Assembly (NCBI RefSeq): GCF_002846495.1
Contig: NZ_PJNE01000001.1
Coordinates: 1,984,001-2,048,000, forward strand
DNA length: 64,000 nucleotides
Direction of reading: 5' to 3'
DNA from: Phycicoccus duodecadis
GTDB taxonomy: Bacteria; Actinomycetota; Actinomycetes; Actinomycetales; Dermatophilaceae
Shown: piece after piece, positions 15,856 to 22,863 of the stretch
Layout: each line of letters opens with the position of its first letter
How positions within the stretch are numbered: position 1 is the first letter of the stretch
Notes under the pieces: model-generated
What the model saw: only the letters and a program-made list of their open reading frames with translations
Database searches by the model: none
What the model was told of the DNA's origin: nothing
Program-made: the position numbers and the translations under genes

Positions 15856-17517
15856 TCAGACGTCGGCGGCGTGCCGCAGCGCCTCGCGGGTCGCGGCGTG
15901 CCGCTCGAGCACCCGCCGCACGGGCGCGACGATCTCGGCGTCGGCGACGGTCTCGATCGACGAACGCAGCCGACGGTCCATCACCACGGCCCGGCGCCGG
16001 GCCCCGATGCGGGCCAGCCACGCGGCCAGCGCCGCCAGCAACGGCCCGAGCAGCAGGCCGCCCGCGACCAGCAGGAACGGGATCGGCAGCACCCCCACCG
16101 TCGGGGCGTCGGGCACGAGCTGGTCGAGCTGGAGCCATCCGGCCACGACGTAGACCGCGAGCCACACCAGCCCGACGACGGCGGCGGCGGCCAGCACCAG
16201 CTGCACCAGCCCCACGGCGCGCCACCACAGGGGCGAGCGCGCGTAGAGGGAGGTACCGACCACGGCCTGGTCGAGCGCGTCGCCGAGGTCGGGGCCGGGC
16301 GGGGTCGCGGCGCGGTGCAGCGCCTCGGCCCACGGCGTCGGCAGGTCGGACGCGGCCCGGTCGGCGACCCGCCGGGTGGCGAGCGCGACGGCGGCGCGAG
16401 CCGCCGGGCTCGGCGGCGGCAGCGACGAGCGCCCCAGCACCGAGCGCACGTCGGACTCCGTCACCCGTACGTCGCGGCCGTCGAGGCGCAGCCGGCGCAA
16501 CGGCCGGGCCCGCAGCCGGTGGACCCAGCGGGTGAACGGCCACCCCGTGTCGGCGGCGGCCTCCATCCGGTAGTCGCGCGCCACGGCCTCGACCACGGCG
16601 GGCACGCCGGCGCTGCGGGCCAGCGCGTCGAGCAGCTCGGTGCGGGCGGCAGCGTCCACGCCGCCCTCCCCCGTGCCCACGTGCCCCGAGAGCGCCCCGG
16701 CCGCCGAGCGCACGTCGGCCGCCAGCCGGGCGCGCGCCATCGTGCGGGTCGCCACGATGTTCGCGAGCCGCTGGCGCAGCTCGTCGACCCCGGCGCCGGT
16801 CCGGGCCGAGGTCACCAGGACGGCGGCGCCGGGCATCCCGTCGCGCTCCATCAGACGGACCACGTCGGTGCGGAGACGGTCGACGTCGCCGGGCGCGAGC
16901 CGGTCGGCCTGGTTGAGCACCGCCATCGTGACGGCCTCGTGCGAGGACAGGGTGGCGACGTGGTCGTCGTGCAGGCGGGCGTCGGCGTACTTCTGCGGGT
17001 CCGCGACCCAGACGAACAGGTCGACCAGCTCGAGGACGCGCAGGGCCTCGACGCGGTGGGCGACCTCCCGGGAGTCGACGTCGGGCAGGTCGAGCAGGAC
17101 CAGCCCGTCGAGACCGCCGACCTGGGGCCCGGCCTCCTCGGTGACGTGGTGGCGCGACCCGACCCCCAGCCAGTCGAGCAGCTCACCGGCCGGCTCGTGA
17201 CCCCACACCGCGGCCGTGGGGGTGGAGGTCGTGGGGCGGCGGACCCCGACGGTGGCGACGTCGGCCCCGACCAGGACGTTGAAGAGCGAGGACTTGCCGC
17301 TGCCGGTGGCCCCCGCGAGCGCGACGACGGTGTGGCCGCCGACCAGGGCGGTGCGCCGCTCGACCTTCTCGACGACGGCGCGCGCGGCGCGGCGCTCCCG
17401 CGCGGGCAGCTGCTCGCCCCCGGCCTCGACCGCGGCGTCCAGCGAGGTCGCCGCGGCCGCCAGGCGCTCGGGTGACACGACGGCGCCCCGGGCGCTGCCC
17501 ATCCGCAGCGGGCTCAT
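15856..17517 (-). CDS. Membrane-associated dynamin-like GTPase (second of a pair)
   Basis: 553 aa. G1 is AGATGSGKSS at about residues 68-77, G3 is LLDLPDVDS and G4 is VLNQADRL. After the G domain come helical segments and two strong membrane hairpins near residues 420-450 and 465-495 (VLAAAAVVGLVWLAVYVVAG and LVAGGLLLGPLLAALAAW). A paired arrangement of two such GTPases is known from Streptomyces DynA/DynB and mycobacterial IniA/IniC, which remodel membranes. Its ATG overlaps the stop of the upstream GTPase gene by 4 nt, so the partners are made together. Which named family it belongs to needs a profile search. Confidence 0.85.
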   Translation of the reverse strand: MSPLRMGSARGAVVSPERLAAAATSLDAAVEAGGEQLPARERRAARAVVEKVERRTALVGGHTVVALAGATGSGKSSLFNVLVGADVATVGVRRPTTSTPTAAVWGHEPAGELLDWLGVGSRHHVTEEAGPQVGGLDGLVLLDLPDVDSREVAHRVEALRVLELVDLFVWVADPQKYADARLHDDHVATLSSHEAVTMAVLNQADRLAPGDVDRLRTDVVRLMERDGMPGAAVLVTSARTGAGVDELRQRLANIVATRTMARARLAADVRSAAGALSGHVGTGEGGVDAAARTELLDALARSAGVPAVVEAVARDYRMEAAADTGWPFTRWVHRLRARPLRRLRLDGRDVRVTESDVRSVLGRSSLPPPSPAARAAVALATRRVADRAASDLPTPWAEALHRAATPPGPDLGDALDQAVVGTSLYARSPLWWRAVGLVQLVLAAAAVVGLVWLAVYVVAGWLQLDQLVPDAPTVGVLPIPFLLVAGGLLLGPLLAALAAWLARIGARRRAVVMDRRLRSSIETVADAEIVAPVRRVLERHAATREALRHAADV

Positions 17518-19220
17518 CGGGCGACCTGGGTGAGGCGGGCGGCCGCGGCCTCGAGGCGGCGGGCCTGGTCCTCGGGGGAGACGAGGGCCGAGAGGGCGGT
17601 GTCGTAGCGGGCCCGGTCCCGCGCGTACAGCTCCTCGGTGAGGACCAGCAGCCGCTCGCGCGCCTTGGCCGCCATGTCGCGCACGGCCTGGTCGCCGAAA
17701 ATGGCCTCGAGCACGCGCTGCGCCAGCACCGCGGTGCCGCCGGCGATGCCGACCTCGGCCCCGATCAGGCCGCCGGTCTGGGCGAAGGCGACGAGCATCA
17801 GGAACAGCCCGATGGCGTTGACGCCGTAGGCCGCGACGCGCGCGTTGGTGCGCCGCCCCTGACCCTCGGTGCGCACGAGGTCGAACACCTCGCCCTGCCA
17901 GGCCCGCACCAGGCGCTCGACCTGGGCCCCGGCCTCGAGCGGCGTGGCGCCGAGCGTGGGGTCGGCGGCCAGCACCGCCGGCCCGCCGGGCAGCCGCCGC
18001 CACGAGCGCACGGTCTCGGAGCCGGCCGACTCCAGGCCGTCGAGCACGAGCGCGGCCACCCCGGTGTGCAGCGCCTCACCGAGGGTGTCGACCGGAGCCG
18101 GGGTCCCCTTGATGGCGGCGGTGATGCGGTCGCGCCAGCGCGCCACGGTGGACTCGACCTGCCGGAAGAACTCGCCGGTACCGACGAACTCCTGCCAGCG
18201 GGCCAGCACCTCGCCGCGCAGCAGGGTGCCGTCGGTCATCCCGTCGGCGACGTGCTTCTGGGCCAGCTCGTAGGCCTCGACGGCCGAGGCCCGCAACGAC
18301 TCCTCACCGTCGCGCTGGGCCCGGCTGGCGGTGACCAGGGTCCCCACGCGGCCCGAGAGCGAGTCGACGGCGCCGCGCAGGGTCTGGCTGACGACGATGT
18401 CGCGGGCCCGGGCGTCACCGGCCAGGGCCTGGAGCCAGTCGCGCAGGCGGCCGAAGGTCCACGCGGGCAGCCGGCCGTCCTCGAGGGCCACCTCGGGGAC
18501 GCTGAAGATCGGGGCGGTCGGCAGCCGCTGGTCGCGCAGCATCTGGGCCAGGTGCGGGCGGATCTCGTCGACGGCCTCCGGCGGGACCCGGTCGAGCACG
18601 ATGGCCACGGCGGTGCCGCGGTCGGCGGCGGTTCGCAGCAGGTCCCACGGCACGGCGTCGGCGTAGCGGGCGGCGGTGGTGACGAAGACCCAGAGGTCGG
18701 CCGCGGCCAGCAGCTGGGTGGCGAGCTCACGGTTGGCGGACACCACGGAGTCGATGTCCGGGGCGTCGAGCAGGGCGAGACCGGCCGGCAGCGCGGAGGA
18801 GGCCGCCAGGCGCACCGTGCCGGGCTGGTCCTCGCCGGTGTCGCGCCCGGTGACCCTGGCCAGGCCCGGCAGGATGCGGTCGTCGGCGAACCAGCGAGCG
18901 TCGTCGGGGTGGTGCACCAGCACGGGCGAGGTCGTGGTGGGGCGCAGCACGCCGGGGCGGCTGACGGCCTCCCCGACGACCGAGTTCACCAGGGTCGACT
19001 TGCCGGCCCCGGTGGAGCCCCCGACGACCGCCAGCAGAGGCGCCTCGATGGAGCGCAGGCGCGGCAGCACGTAGTCGTCGAGCTGGTCGAGCAGCCCCCT
19101 CCGGGCGGCGACCGCCTCGGCGCGGCCGGGCACGTCGAGCGGCAGCACGGCCCGGTCGACCTCGGCGCGGAGCGCCTCGACGGCGGAGACCAGCGCCTCC
19201 ACGTCACGGTCTGCGCTCAC
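17514..19220 (-). CDS. Dynamin-like GTPase (first of a pair)
   Basis: 568 aa. A short N-terminal helical part is followed by G1 VVGGSTGAGKST (residues 65-76), RPTTTSPV as the switch I region, LLDAPDIDS as G3 and AIVLDRVP in the G4 position, where the usual NKxD is replaced by LDRV. The C-terminal half is helical. One membrane hairpin lies near residue 480 (GVNAIGLFLMLVAFAQTGG and GLIGAEVGIAGGTAVLAQ). It is coupled to the second GTPase by a 4-nt overlap. TAGGCT 7 nt before the GTG start suggests a leaderless transcript. Probable membrane-remodelling partner of the next gene. Confidence 0.85.
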   Translation of the reverse strand: MSADRDVEALVSAVEALRAEVDRAVLPLDVPGRAEAVAARRGLLDQLDDYVLPRLRSIEAPLLAVVGGSTGAGKSTLVNSVVGEAVSRPGVLRPTTTSPVLVHHPDDARWFADDRILPGLARVTGRDTGEDQPGTVRLAASSALPAGLALLDAPDIDSVVSANRELATQLLAAADLWVFVTTAARYADAVPWDLLRTAADRGTAVAIVLDRVPPEAVDEIRPHLAQMLRDQRLPTAPIFSVPEVALEDGRLPAWTFGRLRDWLQALAGDARARDIVVSQTLRGAVDSLSGRVGTLVTASRAQRDGEESLRASAVEAYELAQKHVADGMTDGTLLRGEVLARWQEFVGTGEFFRQVESTVARWRDRITAAIKGTPAPVDTLGEALHTGVAALVLDGLESAGSETVRSWRRLPGGPAVLAADPTLGATPLEAGAQVERLVRAWQGEVFDLVRTEGQGRRTNARVAAYGVNAIGLFLMLVAFAQTGGLIGAEVGIAGGTAVLAQRVLEAIFGDQAVRDMAAKARERLLVLTEELYARDRARYDTALSALVSPEDQARRLEAAAARLTQVAR

Positions 19221-19349
19221 GTCGCACAGCCTAACGAGAGTCTCATCCGTCCCTCACCATTCCCGGGTTTCCGTGGGGTCGGGTCTCCGGCCGCGCGGAC
19301 GCCGCTGCCGGCCCGGGGCGCCGTCGTACCCCTACGCCATGATGTCCGG

Positions 19350-19931
19350 ATGCGGGCCTTCGTCGCCGTACTGCCCCCCGATGCGGCGGTCGTGGACCTC
19401 GACGACTTCCTCGAGCCCCGGCGCGACGTCGAGGGCCCTCGGTGGTCGCCGCCCGGGCAGTGGCACGTGACCCTGGCGTTCCTCGCGGACGTCCCCGAGT
19501 ACGTCGTCGAGCCCCTGGTCGAGGCGGTCGGGGCCGCGGCGGCGCGGCATCCCCGGTCCCGTCTGGCGCTGGCCGGTGGCGGCTGCTTCCCCGACGTCAC
19601 GAGCGCCCGGCTCCTCTGGGCCGGGGTCGACGGCGGGGACGCCCTGACCCCGCTCGCCCACGGGGTGCGGATGGCGTGCGCGCACGCCGGCGGCGCCCCC
19701 GACGGCGGGCGGTTCCGGCCGCACCTGACCCTGGCCCGCTTCCCGCGTCCGGTCGAGGCGAGCCGATGGGTGCGGGTGCTCGACACCTACCGCGGGCCGT
19801 CGTGGGAGGCGGCCGAGGTCGTGGTCGTGCAGTCGCACCTGCCCCGCGAGCGGGGGCACCGGCCGCGGCACGACGTGCTGGCGCGGCTCCCCCTGGGGGC
19901 GGGCGGGGTCAGCCCACCACGCCCTTCTTGA
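19350..19931 (+). CDS. 2'-5' RNA ligase family protein (2H phosphoesterase, ThpR-like)
   Basis: 193 aa with the two HxT motifs of the 2H phosphoesterase fold: HVTLAFL near residue 40 and HLTLARF near residue 131. Such enzymes act on 2',3'-cyclic phosphates in RNA or nucleotides; the in vivo substrate is unclear in bacteria. The ATG at 19350 gives the normal start MRAFVAVLPP. It is divergent from the dynamin-like pair. Its 3' end overlaps the 3' end of the FucU gene by 23 nt on the opposite strand. The C-terminal 15 residues are Pro/Gly-rich and extend past the fold. Confidence 0.88.
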   Translation: MRAFVAVLPPDAAVVDLDDFLEPRRDVEGPRWSPPGQWHVTLAFLADVPEYVVEPLVEAVGAAAARHPRSRLALAGGGCFPDVTSARLLWAGVDGGDALTPLAHGVRMACAHAGGAPDGGRFRPHLTLARFPRPVEASRWVRVLDTYRGPSWEAAEVVVVQSHLPRERGHRPRHDVLARLPLGAGGVSPPRPS

Positions 19932-20337
19932 GCAGGTAGCAGCTGTAGCCCACGGTCTCGCCGGTCTGCACCATGACCATGGCCGAGGCCGCCCGCTCGT
20001 AGAACGTCTGCCGCTCGACCGAGGCGAACCCGATGTCGCGCCCCTCCGCGTCGGCCGCGAGGGCGAGGAAGGCCGCCGTCGGCCCGTTGATCTCGTCGGG
20101 ACGGTCGTCGACCTCCATCCGCTCGACGGGGTACGGGACGAAGGAGTCGAGCGGGAAGACGGTCAGGATCGCCTCGACCGCGGCGGCGATGTCGCTATCG
20201 CGCAGCTCGACCACCGGGACCCGGTAGCGGTGCGCCGGGAAGTTGCGGTCGACGACACCCAGGACGTCGCCGTGCCCCAGGCGGTCGAGCTCGGCGAGCA
20301 GCCGGCCGGTGAGGATCGGGTGGATGCCCTTGAGCAC
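19909..20337 (-). CDS. RbsD/FucU family sugar mutarotase
   Basis: 142 aa. HPILTGRLLAELDRLGHGD, then VVDRNFPAHRY and YERAASAMVMVQTGETVGYSCYLLKKG, match the FucU/RbsD fold; the His of GHGD is the usual catalytic residue. These enzymes interconvert anomers of fucose or ribose. The GTG at 20337 has a strong AGGAGG 6-7 nt upstream. The gene stands alone, with no sugar kinase or transporter next to it. FucU is favoured over RbsD by the C-terminal YSCYLLKKG. Confidence 0.85.
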   Translation of the reverse strand: MLKGIHPILTGRLLAELDRLGHGDVLGVVDRNFPAHRYRVPVVELRDSDIAAAVEAILTVFPLDSFVPYPVERMEVDDRPDEINGPTAAFLALAADAEGRDIGFASVERQTFYERAASAMVMVQTGETVGYSCYLLKKGVVG

Positions 20338-20441
20338 GGTGGCCTCCTGTGGTCGGCGTGGGCGGTGCGCTCCGAGCATAGGAGCCCGGGCACCGGGTGG
20401 GCGCAGTCCCTAGGATGGCTGCGCCGTCGACCGGGCGGCCG

Positions 20442-20515
20442 GCCCCCGTAGCTCAGCTGGATAGAGCAAGAGCCTTCTAATCTCTAGGTCGCAGGTTCGA
20501 GTCCTGCCGGGGGCG
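20442..20515 (+). tRNA. tRNA-Arg (anticodon TCT)
   Basis: A 74-nt cloverleaf: acceptor GCCCCCG pairs fully with CGGGGGC, discriminator G, D arm GCTC/GAGC, T arm GCAGG-TTCGAGT-CCTGC. The anticodon loop CTTCTAA gives TCT (reads AGA). The anticodon stem is AGAGC/TCTCT, so the pair next to the loop is a C31-U39 mismatch; four pairs remain. CCA is not encoded. TAGGAT 26 nt upstream may be the -10. A lower-GC accessory islet starts right at its 3' end, so the gene may have been an integration site. Confidence 0.92.
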
Positions 20516-20621
20516 CCGTCGAAAACATGGCCTGACCTGCACAAACAGGAAATCGGATTCCGAAGCGTGCATCAGTCGTGCACTAACGAAGGCTGCTCGT
20601 GCGCCAACTCTGTCGTGCCAT

Positions 20622-20639
20622 TGTCAACTACAGTTGACA
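20622..20639. promoter_or_regulatory. Operator palindrome with embedded -10 box, antidote gene
   Basis: TGTCAACT-AC-AGTTGACA, a perfect 8-bp dyad ending 1 nt before the ATG. TACAGT (20629-20634) inside it fits TANNNT and lies 6 nt before the start codon, so a bound repressor would cover the promoter of a leaderless message. The core GTCAAC...GTTGAC recurs twice before the next module. Confidence 0.7.
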
Positions 20640-20640
20640 C

Positions 20641-20934
20641 ATGGTCGACGCCTTCTCTCCCTTCGACGCTGCCGACTACCTCTCTGACTTCGATGACGCA
20701 GCGGCGTACCTCGAGGCCGTGATCGACGAAGGCGACGACGACCCCGCCCGGATCACCGAGGCGCTGGGAGTTGTCGCACGCTCCGGCAACATCAGCGAGC
20801 TCTCCCGACGCGCCGGCATCAGCCGTGAGGGTCTGTACAAGGCACTGTCGGCCGATGGCAACCCCAGCTTCGCCACCGTGCTGAAGTTGTCCCGGGCCCT
20901 GGGCCTCCGCGTGCGCTTCGAGTCCATCGAATGA
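20641..20934 (+). CDS. Addiction module antidote protein (HigA-like HTH)
   Basis: 97 aa. The C-terminal half is a Cro/C1-type HTH: ITEALGVVARSGNISELSRR, AGISREGLYKALS, then NPSFATVLKLSRALGLRVRF. This is the pattern of the addiction-module antidote family that normally pairs with a RelE-like toxin encoded just upstream. Here the upstream 125 nt hold no toxin frame, so the antidote is an orphan. It starts 1 nt after a perfect palindrome that is likely its own operator. It may also act on the related palindromes before the following module (inference). Confidence 0.87.
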   Translation: MVDAFSPFDAADYLSDFDDAAAYLEAVIDEGDDDPARITEALGVVARSGNISELSRRAGISREGLYKALSADGNPSFATVLKLSRALGLRVRFESIE

Positions 20935-20993
20935 CCGAAGGCACCGAGACCCGCGCCACCGTCGGTGGCAATGGCGCGGAAGGGATGGCCATC

Positions 20994-21010
20994 GTCAACT
21001 TAAGGTTGAC
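20994..21010. promoter_or_regulatory. Second copy of the GTCAAC-N-GTTGAC operator
   Basis: GTCAAC-TTAAG-GTTGAC is a perfect 6-bp dyad with a 5-nt spacer. TAAGGT (21001-21006) inside it again fits a -10 box. It lies 31 nt upstream of the BrnT-like gene and is followed by a third copy. Confidence 0.65.
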
Positions 21011-21021
21011 CCCCGCGAGTT

Positions 21022-21038
21022 GTCAGCCTAGGGTTGAC
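21022..21038. promoter_or_regulatory. Third copy of the operator, with -10 box for the BrnT-like gene
   Basis: GTCAGC-CTAGG-GTTGAC matches the other copies with one change in the left half. TAGGGT (21029-21034) lies 6 nt before the GTG start at 21041, the spacing seen for other leaderless starts in this window. Confidence 0.6.
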
Positions 21039-21040
21039 GC

Positions 21041-21277
21041 GTGCGGGTGACGGACTCAGCGTTCAAGCACGGCATCGCCGAAGCCGACATCCTGCACGCC
21101 TACGCAAATGCCGTGCGACTAGTGGAGGTCGAGCAGTACGGCGAGGACCGGCTCATCGTCATCGGGCCCGACCGGGCAGGCAACTGGTTGGAGCTGGTGG
21201 CCGTGCCGGCCGACGAGGCCGACCGGATCATCCACGCGGACCGGCTGCGACCGAAGTTCTACGAATTCCTGAATTGA
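21041..21277 (+). CDS. BrnT-like putative toxin
   Basis: 78 aa. [14 protein letters not shown] at the N-terminus, [17 protein letters not shown] in the middle and [11 protein letters not shown] at the end resemble the small actinobacterial proteins related to BrnT toxins (compact RelE-like fold). No catalytic residue can be named with confidence. GTG at 21041 follows the third operator copy directly. A second small gene with an HTH follows 11 nt later, with the ribosome site GAGGTGA overlapping this gene's stop, as in a two-gene toxin-antitoxin operon. Function as a toxin is inferred from size, family resemblance and arrangement. Confidence 0.6.
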   Translation: MRVTDSAFKHGIAEADILHAYANAVRLVEVEQYGEDRLIVIGPDRAGNWLELVAVPADEADRIIHADRLRPKFYEFLN

Positions 21278-21288
21278 GGTGATCTGAC

Positions 21289-21531
21289 ATGGCAACCACG
21301 AACATCAACGAGGTCGAGAACATGCTCGACAACCTCGATCCCTCGACGGTCAAGGCCCGCGATGCGGTGCACTTCCGGCGGATCATCGCGGCCCAAGACG
21401 GTGTTGCTCGCGCCGATCGCGAGCTTCACGACGCGGTCCGCGCCGCCCGCGAAGCCGGGGACTCCTGGCTGAGTATTGGAATGGCCTTGGGCGTAACCAA
21501 GCAGGCCGCCCAAAAGCGGTTCGGACGCTGA
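21289..21531 (+). CDS. Small HTH protein, putative antitoxin partner
   Basis: 80 aa. The N-terminal half is helical and charged; the C-terminal half DSWLSIGMALGVTKQAAQKR forms a helix-turn-helix ending in RFG, a motif common in small actinobacterial DNA-binding proteins. It has a good ribosome site (GAGGTGA) overlapping the stop of the BrnT-like gene. It is likely the DNA-binding partner that controls the pair. The name antitoxin is inferred from position. Confidence 0.65.
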   Translation: MATTNINEVENMLDNLDPSTVKARDAVHFRRIIAAQDGVARADRELHDAVRAAREAGDSWLSIGMALGVTKQAAQKRFGR

Positions 21532-21617
21532 CGGGGCAACGGGCGACCACGCCGTCCACTGCCGAAAATCGTCCCGCCCAACCAGCTGTCACAGCACTGT
21601 CCGCGGCATGAGCGCGA

Positions 21618-21649
21618 GCATCCCATTACGGGATGCATTGGAGTATCCT
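21618..21649 (+). promoter_or_regulatory. mazEF promoter with operator dyad
   Basis: GCATCCC-ATTAC-GGGATGC (21618-21636) is a perfect 7-bp dyad in the -35 region. TATCCT (21644-21649) is a -10 candidate 7 nt before the mazE ATG. The spacing fits a leaderless message repressed by the antitoxin complex. Confidence 0.6.
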
Positions 21650-21656
21650 TGGTCGC

Positions 21657-21890
21657 ATGAGCACGCAGATCGCAGTCCGCCTTCCCGACGAGATGGTCGC
21701 TTTCCTGGACCGCAGCGTGGCGACCGGCAAGGCGCCGAGCAGAGCCGCGCTGGTGGCTTCGGCAGTGGAACGCGAGATGCGTCGCCTGGCTGCCGAGCAG
21801 GACGCGCAGATCCTTCGCACCCAGGGTGCTGCAGATGAGCTCGACGACCTGGTCGAGTGGACCGGCACGCACGCCGTGCTCGAGGACTGA
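21657..21890 (+). CDS. MazE-like ribbon-helix-helix antitoxin
   Basis: 77 aa. The N-terminal STQIAVRLPDEMVAFLDRSV followed by PSRAALVASAVEREMRR is a ribbon-helix-helix DNA-binding domain. The acidic C-terminal tail DELDDLVEWTGTHAVLED would wrap the toxin. The ATG at 21657 is preferred to the upstream one at 21633 because the latter lies inside the operator dyad and would precede the -10. The mazF frame starts 4 nt after its stop. Confidence 0.88.
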   Translation: MSTQIAVRLPDEMVAFLDRSVATGKAPSRAALVASAVEREMRRLAAEQDAQILRTQGAADELDDLVEWTGTHAVLED

Positions 21891-21894
21891 TCGG

Positions 21895-22209
21895 GTGCGA
21901 GAGATCTGTTTGGTCCGCCTCGACAAGACGCGGCCGGCGCTCGTCCTGACGCGGGAAGCTGCTCGGGGCGCGATGACCAAAGTGACCGTTGCCCCGATCA
22001 CCAGCACCATCAAGGGCCTGTCCAGCGAGGTCCTGGTGGGGCCTGACAACGGGTTGGATCACGACTGCGCGGTGTCCCTGGACAATGTCCTCACCGTCCC
22101 AGTAGATGCACTCGGACGCACCGTCGGGTATCTCAGCGGCGAAAAAGAAGCGCAGCTAGCCCGTGCCGTGGTGTTGGCCTACGACCTCGAGGTAGCCCTA
22201 CTCGACTAG
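21895..22209 (+). CDS. MazF/PemK family toxin (mRNA interferase)
   Basis: 104 aa. VREICLVRLDKTRPALVLTR at the start holds the conserved Arg of the RPALVL strand. VTVAPITSTIKGL and GLDHDCAVSLDNVLTVPVD follow, as in actinobacterial MazF endoribonucleases. The fold is complete, and nothing suggests inactivation. The GTG start lies 4 nt after the antitoxin stop. It cleaves RNA at short motifs; the specificity cannot be read from sequence. Confidence 0.88.
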   Translation: MREICLVRLDKTRPALVLTREAARGAMTKVTVAPITSTIKGLSSEVLVGPDNGLDHDCAVSLDNVLTVPVDALGRTVGYLSGEKEAQLARAVVLAYDLEVALLD

Positions 22210-22282
22210 GGCCGAAGAAGCGCGCGACCTGCGGCAGGACCGGAAGATGCACGCTTGGCGGAGCGGACGCGAATGGGTCCAG

Positions 22283-22774
22283 TCAGCGAGCCGGAAAGGC
22301 CGCCAAGTCGGCGGCCAAAGCGTCAGCTGCGGACTGCGCTTCCGCTTCGCGCACGTTCAGAGGGACAAAGAAGTCGAACAGGTCGAGGTCTCGATCTTCA
22401 CGGAGCCGAGGGGGCAGAGATTCGAGCGAGAAGTGCACACGAAGGGTCACCCTCGCCTGGCTCCTAGCTGCCAGGCTGAACGCGAGGTTGGGCTCAGTGA
22501 AGACCTGAAGACGCTCCTCATCGTCGTCGCTCGGAAAGGCTGACGGCTGCACGCTGCCGTCGGCGACTTGACGCAGCCAGTCGACCAACGACGACACCTC
22601 CCACGTCGTCAGACAAGGGTCACGAAAGGACCAGCTCTCGCCGGTGGCAAGCCGAACGGCACCCTCGACAATCAGCCAGTTCGCGTCCCAGTCACCCGGT
22701 GTTGTCATCGCCGGGAACTGGTAGCCGTCCATTCGGATCCGGACCTCCGAGCCGTCAGTCGAAGTGAGTCGCAT
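22283..22774 (-). CDS. WapI-like immunity family protein
   Basis: 163 aa, acidic. MDGYQFPAMTTPGDWDANWL, ESWSFRDPCLTTWEVSSLVD, FTEPNLAFSL and a strand-rich RVTLRVHFSLESLPP match a family annotated as WapI-type immunity proteins, which neutralise polymorphic toxins. No toxin gene is adjacent, so it would be an orphan immunity gene. TACGTT lies 7 nt before the ATG. It points toward MazEF and away from the M20 gene. Identification rests on recalled family patterns; a profile search is needed. Confidence 0.6.
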   Translation of the reverse strand: MRLTSTDGSEVRIRMDGYQFPAMTTPGDWDANWLIVEGAVRLATGESWSFRDPCLTTWEVSSLVDWLRQVADGSVQPSAFPSDDDEERLQVFTEPNLAFSLAARSQARVTLRVHFSLESLPPRLREDRDLDLFDFFVPLNVREAEAQSAADALAADLAAFPAR

Positions 22775-22781
22775 GAGGCCA

Positions 22782-22787
22782 AACGTA
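22782..22787 (-). promoter_or_regulatory. -10 box of the immunity gene
   Basis: TACGTT on the minus strand, 7 nt upstream of the ATG at 22774, the spacing of a leaderless promoter. No -35 match is obvious. Confidence 0.45.
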
Positions 22788-22863
22788 CAGACGCCTTCCG
22801 TCCGCTCATCGGCATGAGCGGACGTTTCCGACCATCGGCACCCGCCGTTGCGAGCCGGGCGGC

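Larger units (their letters stand above)
20516..22863. other. Accessory islet of toxin-antitoxin and immunity genes next to tRNA-Arg
   Basis: From the 3' end of tRNA-Arg to the M20 amidohydrolase the sequence has visibly lower GC and more mixed codon use than its surroundings. It contains only small accessory genes: an antidote, a BrnT-like/HTH pair, MazEF and a WapI-like immunity protein. No integrase, transposase or direct repeat of the tRNA end was found inside the islet or at its right end. It is probably the remnant of an integrated element or a recombination hot spot. Confidence 0.55.
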
